Assembly: GCA_021202155.1 (NCBI GenBank)
Contig: JAJQDP010000047.1
Location: forward strand, 3,049 to 43,808
Origin: Oscillospiraceae bacterium
GTDB taxonomy: Bacteria; Bacillota; Clostridia; Oscillospirales; Ruminococcaceae
Direction: 5' to 3'
DNA length: 40,760 nucleotides
Of this stretch, positions 1 through 9,200 are shown piece after piece. Below the pieces are notes generated by a model, which worked only from the letters and a program-made list of their open reading frames with translations, searched no databases and was not told the origin of the DNA. The first letter of the stretch is position 1; each line of letters opens with the position of its first letter. The position numbers and the translations under genes were made by a program.

Positions 1-807
1 GCAGTAGTAACCGCCCCGACCTGCACAGAGACCGGCTACACTACCTACACCTGCTCCGTCTGTGGCGATACTTACACAGCCGATGAGACTGCGGCACTCG
101 GTCATACATATGTTGACACAGTAACAGCTCCGACTTGCACTGAGCAGGGGTATACTACTCATACATGCTCAGTCTGCGGTGACAGCTATGTTGACACTTA
201 TACCGCCGCACTTGGTCACAGCTACGAATTCCAGTACTTCACATGGTCAAATGACCTGAGCACTGCTACCGCGACATTCAAGTGCAAGACCTGCGGAGAT
301 TTGTACACAGTCGCCGCGACAATCACCGGAGAAGGCGACCTCGGAATCTCTGTGCATACAGCAACAGTTGAGTTTAACGGCGAGACCTATACCGACGTCC
401 AGCTAACCGGCACAAGCCTCAACCGAGTCTCAGCAAATTACACGGCAGTAAACGAAGCCATCGCCAAGGCGAACGCCCTCAATGCAAGCGACTACTCTAA
501 CTTTGAACTCGTAACCGCGGCAATAGATGCAGTGAACTGGAACTTGAATATCCTGAGCCAGGCGACGGTCAACGCCTATGCCGAGAATATCGAAGCGGCA
601 ATCCTGAACCTCAAGGCATATGTCGAGGAGACAGTAAACATTACCGAGCCGGTAGAGGATTCGACCACTGAAACCGAGACGGAAGAGGTCGAGGAGACCG
701 AAACTCCTGCAGAGACTAATCCGACTACAGGTGTGGCAGTGGCGATGTTGCCAATAGCAATAGCATTAGCAGGAATTGTTGCGGGTAAACCCCTCAGGCG
801 CGGCTAA
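1..807 (+). CDS. Surface protein, C-terminal part (CxxC repeats, NPTTG sorting-like tail)
   Basis: The frame is open from base 1, so the true start lies outside the window. The first ~90 codons hold two and a half copies of a repeat with the pattern APTCTExGYTTxTCSVCGDxY followed by ALGH, each with CxxC pairs, as in many secreted adhesin-like proteins of gut Clostridia. A helical region follows (about codons 140-205), then an acidic Thr/Glu-rich stretch, then NPTTG, a hydrophobic segment and a short basic tail. That end resembles an LPXTG-type sortase signal, so a wall-anchored exported protein is likely. The last residues and the TAA stop are encoded by the dispersed repeat that begins near 789, so the native C-terminus has probably been replaced. 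Ligand unknown. It shares the CxxC-type repeat and the NPTTG tail with the protein at 6292-9474. Confidence 0.75.
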   Translation, partial: AVVTAPTCTETGYTTYTCSVCGDTYTADETAALGHTYVDTVTAPTCTEQGYTTHTCSVCGDSYVDTYTAALGHSYEFQYFTWSNDLSTATATFKCKTCGDLYTVAATITGEGDLGISVHTATVEFNGETYTDVQLTGTSLNRVSANYTAVNEAIAKANALNASDYSNFELVTAAIDAVNWNLNILSQATVNAYAENIEAAILNLKAYVEETVNITEPVEDSTTETETEEVEETETPAETNPTTGVAVAMLPIAIALAGIVAGKPLRRG

Positions 808-950
808 AGCCGCGCCAGCTCCGGAAGTTCGCTTGCGAACTTCATTTCAGAGGGAGTCTTTTTTGCCTCTTTGCAGGCTTTTGATAGAACGCAAATAGCC
901 TCCCCTGAAAGGGGAGGGGGACCACGCGAAGCGTGGTGGAGGGGTTTCTG
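789..950. repeat. Modular palindromic repeat R1
   Basis: A composite of palindromes: a 9-bp stem at 797-805/808-816, a GAAGTTCGC-type stem at 824-843, a CTCCCC/GGGGAG stem near 901-916, and a CCACGC/GCGTGG stem ending in GGTGGAGGGGTTTCT. The same modules recur near 9531, 12638, 14651 and 40690 in other orders and orientations. No open reading frame of its own is convincing. It starts inside the 3' end of the preceding gene. Confidence 0.8.
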
Positions 951-1012
951 AATTTTGAAATCCTCGTGAATAAATGAACATTCCGACAAAAAATAATCAT
1001 AATACTTTCTCA

Positions 1013-1044
1013 TGAATGTCAACAGTTTTCGCCTGAATGTCAAC
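1013..1044. promoter_or_regulatory. Direct repeat TGAATGTCAAC x2 upstream of the ABC operon
   Basis: TGAATGTCAAC occurs at 1013-1023 and again at 1034-1044, exactly 21 bp apart, about two helical turns. It lies 90-120 bp before the ABC operon start. A tandem site for a dimeric regulator is possible. The -10/-35 elements of this operon are not clear: TAAAAT at 1065-1070 is a weak -10 candidate without a matching -35. Confidence 0.3.
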
Positions 1045-1134
1045 CATTTAACCAGAGATTAATCTAAAATATCTACTATACGAGACCAAATGGGCATTTC
1101 TCTGCCTGTTTCAAATAGTATAGGAGGTTAATGT

Positions 1135-2213
1135 ATGATAACGGTTGAACATCTGACAAAGTGTTATGGGAACTTTACAGCCGTAGATGACCTTTCGTTT
1201 GAGATAAACGAAGGTCATGTCTACGGCTTTTTGGGTCCCAACGGTGCCGGAAAGACAACGACAATGAACATCATGACCGGCTGTCTCTCAGCGACCGCCG
1301 GAACGGTAAGTATCGACGGTCACGACATCTTTGACGAGCCGAACGAGGCTAAAAAGCTCATAGGCTACCTTCCCGAACAGCCGCCGCTGTATTTGAGCGA
1401 GACTCCGGAGGAGTATCTTAAGTTCGTCGGTGAGGCAAAGGGCATCAAGAGTTCGTCGGTGAGGCAAAGGGCATCAAGGGCGCAGAGCTCAGGCGGCAGA
1501 TTGAGGAGGTCATGGAGCAGACCAAGATTACCGAAATGCGCAATCGCCGTATCTCCGCCCTTTCAAAGGGCTATAAACAGCGTGTCGGCATCGCGCAGGC
1601 ACTCCTTGGCGACCCGAAGGTAATAATTTTGGATGAGCCGACGGTAGGACTCGACCCAATCCAGATCATAGAGATACGAGACCTCATCAAGGAGCTCGGT
1701 CAGCACAGAACCGTTATTTTCAGCTCACATATTCTTTCCGAGGTTCAGACCATCTGCGACGAGATAATGATTATCTCACACGGCAAGCTCGTCGCCCTCG
1801 GCGAACCCGAAAAGCTTATGCACGACCTTCTCACCCCGAACGAAATCACCATCACTGCTGAAGCGGATAAGGAGAAGGTTGACGAAATCCTCAGTGGCAT
1901 CACCGGCATCACCGAGACAGTATATTCTGAGCATCAGGAAAGCGAAGCCTGCACAACAGTCCGCATCAAAACTGACCTGAAGGAAATCTATGACATGTCC
2001 CGCCAGCTCTTCAAGGCGTTCGCCGGAAGCGACGTGGTTCTCTTAGAGATGGCTTTGAAGCAGGTCAACCTTGAGGACGTCTTCTTGGAGCTCACCGAGG
2101 ACACTCCCGCGGAAAGCACTTCTTCTGATGAAGAAGTTCCGGAAGCCACCGGGGAAGAATCTCCCGCAGAGACTACAGAAGTTCACGAAGAAAGCGAGGC
2201 TGAGGAAGAATGA
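1135..2213 (+). pseudogene. ABC transporter ATP-binding protein (GldA-like), split by a 29-bp tandem duplication
   Basis: This is the ATPase of an ABC-2 type export system. The first part (1135-~1478) has the Walker A GPNGAGKTTT and Q-loop region; the second part (frame of 1512-2213) has an LSKGYKQRVG signature, ILDEPTVGLDP Walker B and the SSH switch histidine. They lie in different frames because 29 bases (1421-1449) are repeated exactly at 1450-1478. Removing one copy restores a single 349-codon frame across GIKGAELRRQ and joins all motifs in normal order. AGGAGGT at 1122-1128 precedes the ATG. The internal ATG at 1512 has AGGAGGT only 1 base away, too close for efficient initiation. The C-terminus carries a long Glu-rich tail. 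The TGA overlaps the next gene's ATG. As written the gene should not make a full ATPase, yet the three downstream genes are intact, which suggests a recent or reversible event or an assembly error. Confidence 0.85.
1421..1478 (+). repeat. Exact 29-bp tandem duplication inside the ABC ATPase gene
   Basis: Bases 1421-1449 and 1450-1478 are identical over 29 positions with no spacer. Because 29 is not a multiple of three, the copy shifts the frame. Loss of one copy would restore the gene. Confidence 0.95.
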
Positions 2214-3073
2214 TTGCAGTCTTAAAGCACGAGCTGAAAAGCTATTTCCATTCGCTAACGGCGTACTTCTTTGGAGCTTTCCTCCTTCTGATAACCGGTG
2301 TCGGCGCAATGATTTATAACATCAACCAGGCAGTAGCGAACTTTGAGTATGTTCTCTACTATGGTTGCCTGATTCTCATCATAATCGTCCCGATTCTCAC
2401 AATGAGAGTCGTCGCTGAGGAGAAGCGTCAGAAGACCGACCAGCTCCTCTATGCTCTCCCGATTTCGACAACCCAGGTTGTAATAGGGAAGTACCTGGCA
2501 CTCCTTGCGATATTCGCAATCCCGCTTTTAATCGTCAGCATCTATCCGCTGATATTCGCACAGTTTGGCGACGTATATCTCCCGACATCCTATGGTTCGA
2601 TATTCGCGTTCTTTGTAATGGGCGCGGCACTCATCGCAATCGGCGTCTTCATCTCTTCTCTGACAGAGAATCAGGGAATCGCCGCCGGAATCAGCCTTGC
2701 TGTGATACTCTTCAACTATTTCAGCGTCACAATTTCCGAATATGTCTCCTCGACCGCATTCGGAAGTGCTATTACACTCGCCATCGTAGCGGTACTGTTC
2801 GCATTTCTGATTCGGTACTTAACGAAGAACGACAATGTAGCCTACACCATCGGACTCGCACTCGTAGCGATAATCATGATGCTCTTCATCATCGACAGCT
2901 CGATGTTTGAGGGACTCGTCCCGAATATCATGGCACAGCTTTCGCTCTTTGAGAGATTCTACGTCTTCATCGACGGCATCTTCGACGTTACCGCCATCAT
3001 CTATTATTTCACGGTTATCGTCTTCTTCCTGTTCTTAACGGTGCAGTCGCTTGAAAAGAGGAGGTATAACTGA
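2210..3073 (+). CDS. ABC-2 type permease (GldF-like)
   Basis: A 287-residue membrane protein with about six hydrophobic segments (roughly residues 15-38, 55-75, 95-118, 133-155, 165-205, 215-240 and 255-280). EEKRQKTDQLLYALPIS after the second segment is typical of ABC-2 permeases beside GldA/NosF-like ATPases. The ATG overlaps the ATPase stop as ATGA, and its TGA overlaps the next ATG as TGATG, so the four genes form one translationally coupled operon. It should form the membrane channel with the 1135 ATPase. In Bacteroidetes the Gld homologues are linked to gliding; in Clostridia the substrate is not established, and a role in export or envelope maintenance is inference. Confidence 0.85.
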   Translation: MIAVLKHELKSYFHSLTAYFFGAFLLLITGVGAMIYNINQAVANFEYVLYYGCLILIIIVPILTMRVVAEEKRQKTDQLLYALPISTTQVVIGKYLALLAIFAIPLLIVSIYPLIFAQFGDVYLPTSYGSIFAFFVMGAALIAIGVFISSLTENQGIAAGISLAVILFNYFSVTISEYVSSTAFGSAITLAIVAVLFAFLIRYLTKNDNVAYTIGLALVAIIMMLFIIDSSMFEGLVPNIMAQLSLFERFYVFIDGIFDVTAIIYYFTVIVFFLFLTVQSLEKRRYN

Positions 3074-4521
3074 TGGGAAAGAATAGTGAAAAGAAAAACA
3101 ATTCCCGCAACACGCTGAACCGCCTTGCATTCCAGGGCGGAAGCTACTCGCTCATCATAACGGCAATAGTCTTAGCGGTTCTGATAGTAGTAAATGTCCT
3201 CGCTACAACGCTTCCGTCCACCTGGACACAGCTTGATATAAGCTCGGCACAGCTCTATTCCGTTACGAGTAACACAAAGGTGGTTTTAAACAACCTTCAG
3301 GATGACGTAACCATCTATTGGATAGTCCAGTCAGGCGAGGAAAACACAATCCTTGAGAACCTTCTTGCCAAGTATGAGAGCCTGTCCGACCACATTTCCG
3401 TCGTTAAGAAGAACCCCGATGTTTACCCGACATTCGCGGAGCAGTACACCGACGAGGAAGTCTCTAATAACAGCCTTATAGTCGAGTGTGGCGACAGATA
3501 CCGCTATATCCCTTGGTCTGACATCTATCAGCAGGAGTACAGCGTGTATAGCGGCAGTCTTTCGGTGACAAGCTCATTTGACGGAGAAGGCTCTATAACT
3601 TCAGCCATAGATTATGTCGTAACCGAGGATTTACCTAAGATGTACATCCTTGAGGGGCATGGCGAGCTTGACCTTCCCGATACATTCGCCGACCAGGTCG
3701 ACAAGTCCAATATTGAGACCGAATCTCTCTCGCTTCTGACTGTTGACGAAGTCCCCGAGGACGCCGACTGCATCCTTATCTATGAGCCGCAGAGCGATAT
3801 TTCCGAGGATGAAGCCACCATGCTTTCTGAATGGGTCTATAACGGCGGAAACCTGATGGTAATCGCAGGACCGCTCGCTGACGTGGAATTCCCGAACCTC
3901 AACAGTCTCCTTGAATACTATGGCATCACCGTTGAAGAGGGAGTAGTGATCGAAGCGGACAGAAATAACTATGCCTACTATCCGTACCTCCTTCTCCCGA
4001 ACATCGAGAGCACCAACATCACCGACGCCCTCATCGATGAGAACTATTATGCAGTTCTTTGCATCTCCTCCGGTCTGACGATTTCCGACTCAAACGAAAA
4101 CGGAACGGTAACTTCACTCCTGACGACCTCCGACACGTCGTTCTCAAAAATTGCCGGCTACGCCCTTGACACCTATGAAGAGGAGGACGGCGACATCGAC
4201 GGACCCTTCTCAGTAGCGGTTTCAATCGAGAGCAATGAAGGCGGACGGATGGTCTGGATTTCAGCCGCGGCGTTCCTGGATGAATACTATAACTCCTACT
4301 CTTCAGGGGCTAACGTCGACCTCGCAATCAATGCTATCTCCGACATGATAGGTGAGCGCGAAGCACTTGCCATCAGTAGCAGAAGCCTCGATTACAGCTA
4401 CCTCACAATCTCGGAGTCGACAGCTTCAAGGCTTAAGCTTCTCATGATAGGCGTTATTCCTGTAATCTACATCGGCATCGGCGCGATAGTTCTTATCCGC
4501 AGAAGGAGGTCGCAGAAATGA
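3073..4521 (+). CDS. GldG-like ABC-associated extracytoplasmic protein
   Basis: 482 residues. One N-terminal membrane helix (about residues 28-48) and one C-terminal helix (about 455-475) followed by a basic RRRRSQK tail enclose a large outside domain. The middle contains YILEGHGELDLP and a later GGNLMVIAGPLAD stretch, characteristic of the GldG/ABC-type uncharacterised transport family. It follows the GldF-like permease with a TGATG overlap and precedes a DUF4340 protein with an ATGA overlap, the usual order for this system. The outside domain is rich in Asp, Glu, Ser and Tyr. Likely an accessory subunit of the exporter; no catalytic residues are evident. Confidence 0.8.
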   Translation: MGKNSEKKNNSRNTLNRLAFQGGSYSLIITAIVLAVLIVVNVLATTLPSTWTQLDISSAQLYSVTSNTKVVLNNLQDDVTIYWIVQSGEENTILENLLAKYESLSDHISVVKKNPDVYPTFAEQYTDEEVSNNSLIVECGDRYRYIPWSDIYQQEYSVYSGSLSVTSSFDGEGSITSAIDYVVTEDLPKMYILEGHGELDLPDTFADQVDKSNIETESLSLLTVDEVPEDADCILIYEPQSDISEDEATMLSEWVYNGGNLMVIAGPLADVEFPNLNSLLEYYGITVEEGVVIEADRNNYAYYPYLLLPNIESTNITDALIDENYYAVLCISSGLTISDSNENGTVTSLLTTSDTSFSKIAGYALDTYEEEDGDIDGPFSVAVSIESNEGGRMVWISAAAFLDEYYNSYSSGANVDLAINAISDMIGEREALAISSRSLDYSYLTISESTASRLKLLMIGVIPVIYIGIGAIVLIRRRRSQK

Positions 4522-6023
4522 CTAAAAGAGTAAGAAGAATTGTAATTCTGCTCGTTATCCTCGTAGTCCTCTGCGTGGCGACACTACTTGCGTCCCTCTA
4601 CAACGAGAAGCAGGAGCAGATTCAGAACAGTAATGAGATAGTTCTTTCAATATCGACCGACAGCGTCGCCGCAGTCTCCTGGGAAGTGGATGACACAGCC
4701 CTCGGCTTCACCCTTGATTCCGAAACCGGCACCTGGATTTATGACGATGATTCCGGCTTCCCGACGAGTACCAGTGAAATCGAAAATCTCCTCAGCGTGT
4801 TCGAGGAGTATGAGGCGGACTTCATCATTGAAGAGGTCGACGACTACTCGCAGTATGGTCTTGACGACCCTGTCATGACGATAAACATCACCCTTGACGA
4901 TGAGACCAGCTATGAGATAACACTCGGCAACTTCTCCACCCTTGACAGCGAACGCTATGTCTCCATCGGTGACGGCAACGTTTACCTCGCAGTGGTCGAC
5001 CCGTATGACACCTATGATGTTGAGCTGAGCGACATGATTGAGGACGATACTATCGCTTCCTTCACTGAGGCAACCGAAATCGTCTTCACCGGAGTCGAGA
5101 ACTACTCAATCTACTATGAGGCTGACAGCACCAACACCTATTGCTCGGACGACGTCTATTTCGTCTCAGACAGTGACCTCCCGCTCGACACCGACAACGT
5201 CGAGACCTATATCGGATATATCCGCAACACTGGTCTCAACGACTACGTCACCTATAACGCCTCTGATGACGAACTGGAGCTCTACGGCATGAACAACCCC
5301 GTTCTGACCATCACCGCCACCTATCCCGTAACTGAGACTGACGACGACGGCGAGGAGGTCACCTCAACCGAGACCGTTACCCTCACAATAGGTGTCAACC
5401 AGGACGAACTCACCGAGGCTCAGGAAGCCCTTGAGGACGAGGATGACGAAGTGGACATCTCCAGCCTCAGCCTCTACGTTAGAGTGAACGACTCCCAGAT
5501 AATCTACGAACTCGCCTCGAACCGCTATAACTACCTCATCTCCTGTGGGTATGATGACCTCCGCCATGCCGAAGTCCTGACCGCTGACTACTCAAGCATC
5601 TATCAGCTCGACTTTACCATCGAGGACGTCACCTACACCATCTACTCTGAGCTTTCAGACCCGGATGATGAGGAGTCCGACCGCGTCTACTACTATTACT
5701 ATGACGGCGAAGTAATTGACGCTGACAGCCTTTCGGAAGACGACGACATCTCGAACTATCGCGTTGAGGTCGACATAGACGACATAGAGTCTGCCATCGA
5801 CGCCGTAACCGCCGAGAGCTACACCTCCGAAGAAGCCGATGGTAAGCTTGAACTCAGCCTCACCGCCTACCTCGACAACGAGAACTACCCCGAAGTGACA
5901 GTAGAACTCTACCGCTACGACGGCACCTACTGCCTTGCAGTGATAAACGGCGAACCGACATCCCTTGTAACCCGCTCGGCGGTAGTCGACCTCATAGAAA
6001 CCATAAACTCCATAGTCCTCTGA
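4518..6023 (+). CDS. DUF4340 domain protein of the Gld-type ABC operon
   Basis: 501 residues with a single N-terminal membrane anchor (about residues 7-28) and a long, very acidic, Tyr-rich exterior. A repeated pattern YGLDDPVMTINITLDD ... YGMNNPVLTITATYP marks the DUF4340 fold. It overlaps the GldG-like gene by ATGA and is the last gene of the operon; a strong terminator follows at 6032. Gld-type ABC operons of Clostridia commonly end with this family, so a structural or substrate-binding role in the same complex is inferred. Biochemical function is unknown. Confidence 0.8.
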   Translation: MTKRVRRIVILLVILVVLCVATLLASLYNEKQEQIQNSNEIVLSISTDSVAAVSWEVDDTALGFTLDSETGTWIYDDDSGFPTSTSEIENLLSVFEEYEADFIIEEVDDYSQYGLDDPVMTINITLDDETSYEITLGNFSTLDSERYVSIGDGNVYLAVVDPYDTYDVELSDMIEDDTIASFTEATEIVFTGVENYSIYYEADSTNTYCSDDVYFVSDSDLPLDTDNVETYIGYIRNTGLNDYVTYNASDDELELYGMNNPVLTITATYPVTETDDDGEEVTSTETVTLTIGVNQDELTEAQEALEDEDDEVDISSLSLYVRVNDSQIIYELASNRYNYLISCGYDDLRHAEVLTADYSSIYQLDFTIEDVTYTIYSELSDPDDEESDRVYYYYYDGEVIDADSLSEDDDISNYRVEVDIDDIESAIDAVTAESYTSEEADGKLELSLTAYLDNENYPEVTVELYRYDGTYCLAVINGEPTSLVTRSAVVDLIETINSIVL

Positions 6024-6031
6024 TAGAAAAG

Positions 6032-6065
6032 ATCCACCCGTGGAATTCCCTGCGGGTGGATTTTA
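6032..6065 (+). terminator. Intrinsic terminator of the ABC operon
   Basis: A 9-bp stem ATCCACCCG (6032-6040) / CGGGTGGAT (6053-6061) is followed by TTTT, 9 bases after the DUF4340 stop. Confidence 0.85.
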
Positions 6066-6101
6066 TCCTCAACAAAATTTCAAAATCAGCCTAAAAAGGT
6101 A

Positions 6102-6130
6102 TTGACAACTTGGAAATAGTATGCTACAAT
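6102..6130 (+). promoter_or_regulatory. Sigma-A promoter of the LRR-lipase gene
   Basis: TTGACA (6102-6107), 17-bp spacer, TACAAT (6125-6130) preceded by TGC. Transcription should begin near 6137, giving a leader of about 155 nucleotides. The -10 context TGCTACAAT is identical to that of the promoter at 13272-13300, which drives the second copy of this leader. Confidence 0.85.
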
Positions 6131-6136
6131 CTCAAC

Positions 6137-6291
6137 GTAGAGTGAACATTCTGTGAATGTTTAACCTTCAAAATCATTGCGGGGGGGTAGTACGTTCCGT
6201 ACACCCAATTCCAACCTCCGTCACTAAATAGTGCTACGGGGGATTTTTATATCTATATTTCGTCCTCCTTGGCATATAGGGAGGAATTTTT
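6137..6291 (+). promoter_or_regulatory. Structured leader with alternative pairing strands (copy A)
   Basis: After a small hairpin (6145-6150/6156-6161) come five strands in order: G7-U (6181-6188), ACCUCC (6214-6219), GGGGGA (6238-6243), UCCUCC (6263-6268) and GGAGGA (6280-6285). Strand 2 with 3 forms a 7-bp stem plus an inner CAC/GUG, followed by ATTTTTAT: an intrinsic-terminator shape. Strand 4 with 5 hides the Shine-Dalgarno. Alternatively strand 1 pairs with 2 and strand 3 with 4, leaving the Shine-Dalgarno free. A GTACG/CGTAC hairpin closed by GGGT/ACCC (6185-6206) lies between strands 1 and 2. The arrangement recurs at 13307-13497. I do not recognise it as a known riboswitch class; the switching is inference from pairing. 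Confidence 0.6.
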
Positions 6292-9200
6292 GTGTTGAAA
6301 TTAAAGAAGCTTCTGGCTGTCATAGTGGCTCTTGCGCTGGCAGTTAATATGTTGAGTGTAGTTACGGTGGCGGATGAAGTTACAGTTGTCGCTTCAGGTG
6401 AGTGTGGAGCTGATGGGGATAATTTGACATGGGTGCTTTATAGTGATAGAACTTTGATTATTTCCGGTGAAGGCAATATGGAAAATTACGGAGCCTATGA
6501 CCATGCTTCGTGGCGTTCTTACTGGAAAAGGATCTCGTCTGTTGTGATAAGTGACGGTGTAACTAGCATAGGTGATTACGCTTTTTACTACTCATCTACT
6601 TCTGCATATTACGTTTACCGTTTCTCTTCAATCACTATAGCTGATAGCGTAACTAATATCGGAAACCATGCTTTTGGCAATTGCAAAAATTTGAAGACCG
6701 TAACGATGTCTAGTAATGTAACTTCTATAGGTGAATATGCCTTTTCTGGGTGTGGCATAACCAGCATTGATCTTCCGGACACGTTAACGGAAATAGGCAG
6801 TTATGCTTTTCATAGCTGTACAAGTCTAACTAGTATTATTATTCCCAACGGTATTACAATAATTAATGAAGATACTTTCGAGAGTTGTACAAGTTTAACA
6901 TATGTAAAAATTTGTGAAGGAGTTGAAACTATAGATATAGCAGCTTTTTGTGGCTGTAGTAGTCTTGTTACCGTAATATTTCCAAAGAGTTTAACGAAGA
7001 TTAGTTTTTTTGCTTTCGCAAGTACTACAATAGAGGATGTCTACTACGCTGGAACAGAAGAAGAATGGTCTCATGTTACTTCATACAGTAGCATCAACAG
7101 TGCAACATATCACTTTGAATGGGTTGATGAAGACGAAGAGGAGGAAGATGAGATAACGCTACCAGCATCAGGCACTTGTGGCGATAATCTGACTTGGTAT
7201 ATTGATACCGAAGGTGTTCTTACCATTTCGGGAACTGGCGATATGTATGATTACTATCTCAATACAAATATTCCTTGGTATGAGTATGCAAGTGTTATTA
7301 CAGAAATAGTTATAGAAGAGGGAGTAACTTCTATTGGTGAGCTTGCTTTCTGTGCTTGTGAAAACGTTATCAGAGTTACGATAGCAACATCTGTTATTGA
7401 AATTGACAATCAAGCTTTCTACAGGTGTACGGCTATCACTGACGTATATTACGACGCAACCCTAGATGAATGGAATCAGATAGTCATAGGTGTAAACAAT
7501 GATTCGATTTTAGATGCTCGCCTACATTACGTAGATTATACAATATCAGCTAACATAGATTTCTCCACTGGAATTGATGACATAGTTGCAAGTATATCAA
7601 CTACTTGGGATGACACTTGGTTCGCAACTGAAGCAACAACATATCAGCATGATATGGCGACAACAGCGATGGCTTTGGCTGGGGCTACGTATGTAACCGA
7701 TTCATCAGGTGACCCGAGCGACGAAAGCATAATTGATGCTTTGACTGCGTTTAATTTCAATAGCATTACTTCGTATAATTATGATTATGATTTGACCGAA
7801 GATGATAATGATGTAGTTGCGTATACATTTGCTTACAAGACCATGTATCTTGATGGAGAATACACGGAAGTGGTTATGATAGCTATCAAGGGAACGAGCT
7901 CGAATGAAGAATGGTACAGTAATTTTGAGGTGGGAGTCACCGGAGATCATGCAGGGTTTAGCTTAGCATCTAAGGATTTGCTTAAAAATTTGAGTGAATA
8001 TCTTAAGGAATATTCGATTAGTGAAAATGCGAAGTTTTTCGTGACTGGTCATAGCCGTGGTGCGGCAGTTGCTAATCTCGTAGCTAAAGATTTGACAGAT
8101 ACATATGGATCAAACGATGTCTATGCTTATACATTTGCTTGTCCTTCAACGTCTGTAAATGCAACGTCTACTGGTTATGAAAATATTGTTAATATTTGTA
8201 GCGGAGAAGACTTTATAACAACTTTGCCGCTTGAAGACTGGGGATTTGGCAGATATGGCATAACACTTAATTTGCCCAGTAGAAGCTACTTTAGCTCTGA
8301 TTACTATAGCCAATATCTGTCACAAATGTCCACCACGTTTAAGCGACTTACAGGAAGTGAATTTTCCACCTATTCTAATGGCACAAAAAAGATTGATGAT
8401 GTTATTGCTTATGCATATTCATTAGCATCATCGAGAAATGATTATTACTACAAGTACTATACTACTGGAGTTTTATCAGTTGATAAGCCGATGTATATGT
8501 TTTTTAGAGATGTTGCAGCGTTCTTGATAGAAGGAACGAGTGCACTGTTAAGCACTATAAACAGTTCCATCAGTGATTATTACACGATTTCACAGTTCTT
8601 TGTTCTTAATCTTGGCAGTGTTACGAATAATCATTGCATGGCTGCCTACTACAGTTGGATGTCTACATTAAGTTCTGAACAACTCTTCGGCAGTTTGAAT
8701 ACAGATTCTAAAGTTTCATATAAGCGTATGACTATTGCTTGCCCTGTAGATGTGTACGTCTATAACGAAAGTGACGAATTAGTTGCGGCAGTTGTCAACG
8801 AGGAAATTACGGTTAATACTTTGGCTGTCACTTTGGAAGACGAAGTTAAGACAATAGATTTGCCGTGTGATCAGGAGTATCGGATTGTAGTTGTTGCATA
8901 TGATGAAGGTACTGTAGATTATACTGTTGCCCTTATGGATACTGCGTCTTCAATGCCGTCTCACATAGCAGAAATATCAAATATAGAAGTTGTTTCTGGC
9001 GATGAATTGTCAGGAAATGTAGTTGTCGAACAAAGCACAACTAATTCGGATTATGATCTTCTTAGAAATCAGACTGAAACTCTTCAGGCTACTGTTAGTA
9101 AGTATGTTTTCACATCAAGTTCAGCAACCCATACCCACACCACCAAAACCGTCAAGGAAAACTACGTTGCTCCGACTGCAACAGAAGAAGGTTCTTACGA

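Noticed and set aside
804-1043. Minus-strand frame across repeat R1
   Set aside because: Repeat-derived, with no start signal and no family features.
1512-2213. Second half of the ABC ATPase as an independently translated protein
   Set aside because: The AGGAGGT is one base from the ATG, the product lacks Walker A, and removal of the 29-bp copy joins both halves perfectly.
6181-6187. G-quadruplex in the leader
   Set aside because: There is one uninterrupted G-run and not four separated runs in close range.
6137-6291. Leader as a known c-di-GMP, T-box or SAM riboswitch
   Set aside because: None of the conserved cores of those classes could be found; the shared parts are only the five pairing strands.
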